NCBI GenBank assembly: GCA_937889485.1 | Contig: CALAPG010000379.1 | Span: 1-11,469 of the forward strand | Source of the DNA: an uncultured Moraxella sp. | Lineage (GTDB): Bacteria; Pseudomonadota; Gammaproteobacteria; Pseudomonadales; Moraxellaceae | DNA: 11,469 nucleotides | Reading direction: 5' to 3' | In this document: positions 6,686 to 11,469 of the stretch, in pieces | Layout of the letters: each line of letters opens with the position of its first letter | Position numbering within the stretch: the stretch's first letter is position 1 | Made by a program: the position numbers and the translations under genes | Notes under the pieces: generated by a model | What the model was told of the DNA's origin: nothing | The model's database searches: none | Seen by the model: only the letters and a program-made list of their open reading frames with translations

Positions 6686-7738
6686 TTACGCTTTATCGCT
6701 GATATGGGCTTCGCCAAAAGTTGCCATATTGGCATGCACATCACAGGCTAGGCGAATAATGCCATAAGCCGTGGTTGCCCCCGTGCCTTCACCCAAGCGT
6801 AGTCCCAAATCTAGCAGTGGCGTGGCAGTTAAGGCAGCCAGTACCGTCCCGTTACCGTATTCGGCTGATTGGTGTGAAAACAGCATATAATCACGGGCGC
6901 TTGGGTTGATACGCACGGCACACAGCGCGCAAACCGCGGAGATAAAGCCGCCCACAATCACAGGTAAGCCCAGCTGGGCAGCACGCAGATATGCCCCCAC
7001 CATGGCTGCCATCTCAAACCCTGCTACCGCGCGCAGCATCTCGCGCGGATTGTGTTGGCAAATGGGTTGGTATTTTGCATGGGCTTCACGAATGACTTGG
7101 GTTTTGTGGGCAAAGGTTTGTTCATCCACCCCTGTGCCAAGTCCTGTCATGTTTTCTGCTGACTCGTCTAGCAGCAGACATGCCAATGCCGATGACGCGG
7201 TGGTGTTACCGATGCCCATTTCTCCTGCAATATAAATATCTGCCCCCATCGCTTGGGCTTTTTCTACGCTGATTTTACCAATGCTGAGCGCCTGCTCAAG
7301 CTGCTCAGACGTCATGGCAAAATCCTGCAAAAAATGCTGGGTGCTAGATGCCACGGGGTATTGCGTGACGCCTTGGCACTCATAAGGTTCGCCCATGGTG
7401 CCACAGTCAATCACTTGTGAGATTGCCCCAAAATGTCTTGCCATCACGCTGATACACGCGCCGCCTGTGGCAAAGTTATACAGCATTTGCCGTGTCACTG
7501 CTTGTGGGTAGGCGGACACGCCTGCGCTTGCGATGCCGTGGTCGCCTGCGTAGGTGCAGATATAGAGCTGATGGGCGGTGGGGCAGGTTTTGCCTTGCAT
7601 ACCTGCTAGGTCAATTACCACGGTTTCCATCAGCCCTAGCGAACCTGTGGGCTTGGTGAGCTGGTTTTGGCGGTATTGGGCGTTTTGGCGAGCCACTTGG
7701 TCAATCGGTTGGGCAGGGGCGGTGTACCAGTCTTGCAT
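6686..7738 (-). CDS. cobT: Nicotinate-nucleotide-dimethylbenzimidazole phosphoribosyltransferase
   Basis: CobT transfers phosphoribose from nicotinate mononucleotide to the lower-ligand base, usually 5,6-dimethylbenzimidazole, giving alpha-ribazole phosphate. The 350-residue length is typical. Visible signatures are KPTGSLG (29-35), YAGDHGIASAGVSAYP (63-78), GEMGIGNTTASSAL (172-185), GTGVD (201-205) and GEGTGATTAYG (316-326), with catalytic Glu317 at the same number as in the Salmonella enzyme. It is a soluble cytoplasmic protein. The start has AAAAGGA six bases upstream. It lies 15 bases after cobU and one base before cobC. No bluB or other gene for making dimethylbenzimidazole is nearby, so the source of the lower base is unknown. 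Confidence 0.98.
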   Translation of the reverse strand: MQDWYTAPAQPIDQVARQNAQYRQNQLTKPTGSLGLMETVVIDLAGMQGKTCPTAHQLYICTYAGDHGIASAGVSAYPQAVTRQMLYNFATGGACISVMARHFGAISQVIDCGTMGEPYECQGVTQYPVASSTQHFLQDFAMTSEQLEQALSIGKISVEKAQAMGADIYIAGEMGIGNTTASSALACLLLDESAENMTGLGTGVDEQTFAHKTQVIREAHAKYQPICQHNPREMLRAVAGFEMAAMVGAYLRAAQLGLPVIVGGFISAVCALCAVRINPSARDYMLFSHQSAEYGNGTVLAALTATPLLDLGLRLGEGTGATTAYGIIRLACDVHANMATFGEAHISDKA

Positions 7739-7753
7739 GGGATATCCTTTTTT

Positions 7754-8272
7754 TTAACTTTTTAAAACCATGGGTAACCCTGCAACACAAAACGTCACTT
7801 TGTCTGCAAGGCTTGCCAGTTTTTGGTGTAGCCAGCCGCTTTCATCCACAAATTTGCGGCTTATCTCGCCCAGCGGCACCACGCCAAGTCCTGTCTCATT
7901 ACTGACCAAAATCAAAGTTTTGTCTGTGGGGAATTTTGCTAAAACAGCGAGAAAGTCCGTCATATGTTGGGCAAAAATCGCGTTATCTGCTATCAGCAAT
8001 ACATTGGTGAGCCAAAGCGTCAGACAATCGACCAACACCACATCAGACTGTTCAACCGATTGAGTGATTGCCTTTGCCAAGGCTATCGGCTCTTCAATCG
8101 TCACCCAGTCGCTTGGGCGCTGGCGTTGGTGGTGGGCGATACGCGCGGTCATCTCGCCATCTAAGGCTTGGGCAGTGGCGATATACACCACCTTGCCATC
8201 TAGATGCTGGGCAGTGGCTTCGGCAAGGCGGCTTTTGCCCGAGCGTGCACCGCCTAAAAACAGTTCAATCAT
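7754..8272 (-). CDS. cobU: Adenosylcobinamide kinase / adenosylcobinamide-phosphate guanylyltransferase
   Basis: CobU is bifunctional: it phosphorylates adenosylcobinamide and then transfers GMP to give adenosylcobinamide-GDP. The 172-residue protein has the P-loop GGARSGKS (7-14), the RIAHHQRQRP segment (44-53) whose first His (47) matches the guanylylated His46 of the Salmonella enzyme, VLVDCLTLWLTN (79-90) as the Walker B-like strand, and SNETGLGVVP (124-133). An in-frame ATG exists at 8284, but the one at 8272 begins the conserved IELFLGGARSGKS strand, has GGGA about eight bases upstream and overlaps the stop of the preceding gene as ATGA. The other ATG has no ribosome-binding site. It is soluble, and its product feeds CobS, encoded three genes downstream. 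Confidence 0.97.
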   Translation of the reverse strand: MIELFLGGARSGKSRLAEATAQHLDGKVVYIATAQALDGEMTARIAHHQRQRPSDWVTIEEPIALAKAITQSVEQSDVVLVDCLTLWLTNVLLIADNAIFAQHMTDFLAVLAKFPTDKTLILVSNETGLGVVPLGEISRKFVDESGWLHQKLASLADKVTFCVAGLPMVLKS

Positions 8273-8886
8273 GTCAATTCCCATTGTAGGATTGGGGTGA
8301 GCTTGCCTTGTAAGTCAGTGGCTTGGTAGCTACCAAAGGTGAGTTTTTTGACCCAAAAATTGCGCGGCTGCTGCTCAATCTCAGCGATTTTAGCAAAGAT
8401 TTGTTGGCATAAAAAATTATTTTGATAAAACCCCAGCGTAATGTGGGGACAATAACGCGGCGGCGAAATTTCCGTGCCTACTGTTTGTAGGGCATCTCGG
8501 ATACGGGTAAGTGACTGTTGGCGGTCGTTGATATGAACAAATAAACACTGCTCAAAGCTATCAATCGCGCCCAAGCTTAGGCGAAAAGCAGGCAAGTCTA
8601 AATTTTGCAGCGCCGCATACTGTAAGTCCAAATCCGCTGGGTCAATATCATCGTGCCAGCGTTTTTGGGGAACAACAAACCCTGCCACAAACACCGTGAT
8701 ATGCAGCTGACGCTGGTAGTTTTTTGCCAAAAATGGCTGACAGTGTGCTTGAATTTGCTGGCAATACTCAAGGATGTCCGCGCGCTCAATCTCAATATAC
8801 CATAGCCCAAAGTCACGCCGCCCTTTGTGCCAATCGGGGTAGTCTTGGCAACAAAATGCGCTAACCCGCTGGGTCGCTAGTGGCAT
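8269..8886 (-). CDS. 2H phosphoesterase (2'-5' RNA ligase/cyclic phosphodiesterase-like) protein
   Basis: The 205-residue protein has the two H-x-T motifs that define the 2H phosphoesterase superfamily: HITVFVAG at 62-69 and PHITLGFY at 147-154, spaced 86 residues apart. Members include LigT/ThpR, which open 2',3'-cyclic phosphates on RNA, and related cyclic phosphodiesterases. The exact substrate cannot be read from sequence. There is no signal peptide or membrane segment. Its start overlaps the dusC stop by 10 bases and its stop overlaps the cobU start as ATGA, so it is tightly coupled to both. A tRNA- or RNA-end role fits dusC, and a nucleotide role would fit cobU; neither is shown. Codon and base composition do not look foreign. 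Confidence 0.85.
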   Translation of the reverse strand: MPLATQRVSAFCCQDYPDWHKGRRDFGLWYIEIERADILEYCQQIQAHCQPFLAKNYQRQLHITVFVAGFVVPQKRWHDDIDPADLDLQYAALQNLDLPAFRLSLGAIDSFEQCLFVHINDRQQSLTRIRDALQTVGTEISPPRYCPHITLGFYQNNFLCQQIFAKIAEIEQQPRNFWVKKLTFGSYQATDLQGKLTPILQWELT

Positions 8887-9857
8887 GGCTGCTGGGCGCT
8901 CAATAACGCAAGCATATCTTCAAGTGATTGGACACGTTTGGCAGTTTGCCACAGGGTCTGCGCTTCGCTATAGCCTTGGGTTAACATCCCAAGCCATTGT
9001 TTGTAGCGGCTCACCAGCATGTTGTCAGTTTTGGCATTGCCTTGCAAAAATGCCATTTGCAGCGGTAACAAATCCTGCCATGCCATACTTGCCGATGCCT
9101 GCCCGTTGTCAGATGCCTTGATTTGACCCACCAAATCAGGGCGAGTGACCGCGCCGCGCCCAAGCATCAGGTGGGGGGTGGCGGCTTTTGTGCGGCAACG
9201 AAGCGCCTGCTCAAGCGTCCAAATCTCGCCATTGGCGATGATGGGCAATGTGAGTCGCTGGGTCAGTGGCTCAATGAGTTCCCAATAGGCAGGTGGCTTG
9301 TAGCCTTGGGTTTTGGTGCGCGCGTGAATGGTCAGCCAGCTGGCATTGGCAGATTGTACCGCATCCCCGATTTCTGTGGTTAAAGAAGTATCTTCATAGC
9401 CTAGACGGATTTTGGCAGACACAGGCGTGTCCGTGGGCACCGCTTGGCGCACGGTATGAATAATTTGGTACACGGTTTCTGGCTCGGTGAGTAGCACTGA
9501 GCCGCCGCGGTGGCTGTTAACGGTCTTGGCAGGGCAGCCAAAATTTAGGTCAATCGCCAATGCCCCAAGCGCCACCGCCTTGACGGCATTGCCAGCTAGC
9601 AACTCAGGGTCGCTGCCTAGTAGCTGCACATGGACAGGCGTGCCGTGCTTGGTTTTGCCTTGTAAATTGCCTTGGTGCTGAAGCTCGGGGACGAATTTAT
9701 AAAACACGTGGACGGGCAAGACATGCTGGGTGATACGGATAAACTCGCTTACCGTCCAGTCGTAATCACCGATACTGGTCAACACGTCACGCATCAGTGG
9801 GTCGGTCAAGCCTTCCATTGGGGCAAGGACGGTTTTTGGGGTGGAAAAATCAACCAT
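8877..9857 (-). CDS. dusC: tRNA-dihydrouridine(16) synthase
   Basis: Dus enzymes are FMN- and NADPH-dependent and reduce uridines in the tRNA D-loop. The 326-residue protein shows the FMN-binding TIM-barrel signatures: LAPMEGLTDPLMR (11-23), DLNFGCPAKTVN (103-114) with catalytic Cys108, SAKIRLG (147-153), THARTK-type segment IHARTKTQGY (177-186), IIANGEIW (206-213) and LGRGAVTRPDL (232-242). The N-terminal SEFIRITQHVLP resembles DusC rather than DusA or DusB, which favours position 16. The length is normal. The helicase upstream ends eight bases inside this gene, and the 2H phosphoesterase begins inside its last ten bases. The ATG at 9857 matches the family N-terminus. Confidence 0.95.
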   Translation of the reverse strand: MVDFSTPKTVLAPMEGLTDPLMRDVLTSIGDYDWTVSEFIRITQHVLPVHVFYKFVPELQHQGNLQGKTKHGTPVHVQLLGSDPELLAGNAVKAVALGALAIDLNFGCPAKTVNSHRGGSVLLTEPETVYQIIHTVRQAVPTDTPVSAKIRLGYEDTSLTTEIGDAVQSANASWLTIHARTKTQGYKPPAYWELIEPLTQRLTLPIIANGEIWTLEQALRCRTKAATPHLMLGRGAVTRPDLVGQIKASDNGQASASMAWQDLLPLQMAFLQGNAKTDNMLVSRYKQWLGMLTQGYSEAQTLWQTAKRVQSLEDMLALLSAQQPCH

Positions 9858-11340
9858 AAATCACTTTTTTATCCTTTAGCCCATTTATCAAATCTTGAAT
9901 ATTAAAAATGTCCAAATTGATTTTGGCACGGGTACAGGCGACATATAAGAGGCGCAACTCTTCGGGCGAGATTTTGACCGCTTGGCTGGTCACATCATAA
10001 TAAAAATCATCATCAATCTGCACCCGTCCCCATTCCAGGCCTTTGGCTTTGTGGGCGGTGGAGATGATATAGTCCGCTTGGCTGGCATCCGATAAGCTAT
10101 GAATGGCTTGGTTTAGGGTGTCGCTGCCATGCTCATCAACCAGCTTGACCAACGTCTTTAGGTCACTGCCCTCACTGGTTTCGCTATAATCTTGCACATC
10201 GCGCCAATTGTTAAAATACGCCAGCTCTGCCACCCCATACGCCGCTTGTCCTTTTTTGAGACGCTCGGCAGATTGGCTAAACTTAAGCAGTCTATCAGTG
10301 TCAGCTTGCAGGGCAACTTTATGCCCCATTTTAAGACCTGAAAGTAGATTGACCATAGCACTGGCATTGGTGCGGCACAAAATCGCATCTTTTTGCCCAT
10401 GCACCATGCTTTTGCCCAGTGTGGATGGCATGGCAGGATTGCCGCGCAGGGGTACATCTTCTTGCAGTGCCTTCAAAAACCCATTGGCAACATCGGCAAT
10501 GCGCTCACCAAAGCGAAACGATTGGGTCAGTAGCGTTTGGGGCAGTGGCAGCCGCTTCATGGCATTGACCGCGCCGCGCCATTCATAAATTTGCTGGTGG
10601 GCATCCCCCACATAGATGACTTGGTTGGGCTGATTGGATAAAATGCCCATCATCAAGGGATCCGCGTCTTGGGCTTCATCAAATAAGATAAAATCTGCAG
10701 GAATCACAGGCTTGGACAGCGCCCAAAGCTTGAGATAAATATCATGCCCAATGCCTGCAGGGTGGCGAGGGTCAATGGACTGCAGCCATCGCTGCTCCAC
10801 ATACGGGTACAACGTATCGCGTAGCGCTTCTGCTTCACTGGCTGCCACCCAGCTTGGAAACTGTAGATGACGCGGTGCAGGGTAGCTGGCATGGGTGCTA
10901 CAGAAGGTGCTCACCGCATCCGCCACAAAGCGCGCTTGGCGTTCTGGCGTTAAGGTCACAAACTGGCTTTTGCCCTCAACTTGGCGCTTTACCTGCACAG
11001 GTGTGATGCCCAAATTGCTTGCCAAACGACTAGGAGAAAAACGCGGCAATTGCAGCTTGGCGGTGATATCGCGCGAGGTATGACGAAATGCCAGCGAGTG
11101 AAAGGTACGACATTCAACATGACGCGGAAATTTGCTTTGGGCTTCACTGGCAATGGCTTTATTAAACGCCAGATAAATGCCGCGACCGCGCAGCTGATTG
11201 CCAATTAAATTAAGGGTTGTGGTTTTACCTGCCCCTGCATAAGCAACCACCTTAAAAGATTGACGCGTAAGAGCCATCTCAACGGCTTGCTGCTGTTCTA
11301 TGGTTGGACTTGGGGCGTGGACATCACTCAAATTGGGCAT
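9850..11340 (-). CDS. Superfamily 1 UvrD/Rep-type helicase, FBH1-like
   Basis: The 496-residue protein has the ordered SF1A motifs: Q motif TIEQQQA (13-19), Walker A YAGAGKTTT (34-42, Lys39), motif Ia LAFNKAIASEAQ (57-68) and TFHSLAF (79-85), Walker B DEAQD (221-225), motif III GDAHQQIYEWRGA (245-257), motif IV SFRFG (274-278), motif V STAHKAKGLEW (427-437) and motif VI LLYVACTRAK (464-473). It should be an ATP-driven 3'-5' DNA translocase. AFNKAIASEAQ, CRTFHSLAF and DAHQQIYEWRGA resemble FBH1-like helicases more than UvrD or Rep, and the protein is shorter than those (~670-720 residues). There is no nuclease or F-box domain. The start at 11340 lacks a clear Shine-Dalgarno. It heads the seven-gene run ending at cobS. 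Confidence 0.92.
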   Translation of the reverse strand: MPNLSDVHAPSPTIEQQQAVEMALTRQSFKVVAYAGAGKTTTLNLIGNQLRGRGIYLAFNKAIASEAQSKFPRHVECRTFHSLAFRHTSRDITAKLQLPRFSPSRLASNLGITPVQVKRQVEGKSQFVTLTPERQARFVADAVSTFCSTHASYPAPRHLQFPSWVAASEAEALRDTLYPYVEQRWLQSIDPRHPAGIGHDIYLKLWALSKPVIPADFILFDEAQDADPLMMGILSNQPNQVIYVGDAHQQIYEWRGAVNAMKRLPLPQTLLTQSFRFGERIADVANGFLKALQEDVPLRGNPAMPSTLGKSMVHGQKDAILCRTNASAMVNLLSGLKMGHKVALQADTDRLLKFSQSAERLKKGQAAYGVAELAYFNNWRDVQDYSETSEGSDLKTLVKLVDEHGSDTLNQAIHSLSDASQADYIISTAHKAKGLEWGRVQIDDDFYYDVTSQAVKISPEELRLLYVACTRAKINLDIFNIQDLINGLKDKKVIYG

Positions 11341-11368
11341 AAACTGCTGACTAAAATAAAAGTAGGTT

Positions 11369-11377
11369 ATTTTAGCA
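11369..11377 (-). promoter_or_regulatory. Candidate extended -10 promoter of the helicase-dusC-cob run
   Basis: Read on the - strand, TGCTAAAAT matches an extended -10 element (TGnTATAAT with one mismatch). It lies about 30 bases before the helicase ATG. No good -35 box is seen at 16-18 bases, which extended -10 promoters can tolerate. It is the only candidate I found for the whole run. Confidence 0.35.
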
Positions 11378-11382
11378 AATTT

Positions 11383-11469
11383 TTAGGGTTCTTGCTGAGC
11401 TTGCTTGTCCTTAGTGATAAGCTGCTTTTCTGTGATTAACACCTTTGCCATCACCAAACCTAATTCAAA
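11383..11469 (-). CDS. Probable C-terminus of an unidentified gene, partial
   Basis: From the right edge of the window the - strand is open for 28 codons to a TAA at 11383, and it is the only - strand frame without an early stop. The peptide reads FELGLVMAKVLITEKQL then ITKDKQAQQEP, which has the look of a helical segment with a polar tail. I do not recognise it. An open frame of 28 codons can occur by chance in about a quarter of cases, so the call is tentative. If real, the gene ends 42 bases upstream of the helicase and could belong to the same transcript. Confidence 0.4.
   Translation of the reverse strand, partial: FELGLVMAKVLITEKQLITKDKQAQQEP

Noticed and set aside
6685..6744. 20-codon N-terminal extension of CobC into cobT
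   Set aside because: The family N-terminus begins at the ATG at 6684, and the extension only reads the cobT tail out of frame.
7739..7753. Cobalamin riboswitch before cobT or cobU
   Set aside because: The gap is only 15 bases and the region before cobU is coding, so there is no room for a ~200-base riboswitch.
10208..10588. 126-residue open frame on the + strand
   Set aside because: Antisense to the helicase motif region; the composition is that of a shadow frame.

Overview
The window is a stretch of bacterial chromosome with compact, mostly housekeeping gene content. The best taxonomic guess is a gammaproteobacterium of the Moraxellaceae (Moraxella/Psychrobacter type). This is inferred from the RppH, DusC and OsmC (YhfA-like) sequences, the moderate GC content, and a C-minus (type B) L31. 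It is not proven from the sequence alone. I see no rRNA, tRNA, insertion sequence, integrase, CRISPR array or phage gene.

Left part (1-3533, + strand). The window opens inside a small bacterial PH-domain gene whose 5' end is missing. A YgjP/SprT-type zinc metallopeptidase-like gene (HELCH motif) follows closely, then an M61-family aminopeptidase with a C-terminal PDZ domain. After a 169-base gap with its own candidate promoter comes rpmE2 (zinc-independent ribosomal protein L31), closed by a clear rho-independent terminator. A second hairpin just beyond serves the opposing rppH gene.

Middle part (3647-5345). rppH (RNA pyrophosphohydrolase, - strand) diverges from a two-gene + strand unit: an OsmC-family thiol protein and a MAPEG-family membrane protein. 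The 340-base gap between them holds a candidate osmC promoter and a short inverted repeat but no convincing gene.

Right part (5337-11340, - strand). Seven genes run in one direction with overlaps or tiny gaps: FBH1-like superfamily 1 helicase, dusC (tRNA dihydrouridine synthase), a 2H phosphoesterase, then cobU, cobT, cobC and cobS. The last four form a complete nucleotide-loop assembly set. CobU activates adenosylcobinamide(-phosphate) with GTP. CobT makes alpha-ribazole phosphate. CobS joins the two and CobC removes the phosphate. No corrin-ring genes and no visible cobalamin riboswitch accompany them, so salvage of cobinamide or completion of a pathway encoded elsewhere is likely. The four genes seem to depend on upstream, non-B12 transcription. 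cobS overlaps the 3' end of the MAPEG gene by 9 bases with no terminator between. At the right edge a frame open on the - strand probably holds the C-terminus of another gene.

I found no clearly new biological system. The points most worth a second look are the wiring of the cob cluster behind a helicase/dusC/2H-phosphoesterase run, the rpmE2 leader, and the convergent MAPEG/cobS overlap.
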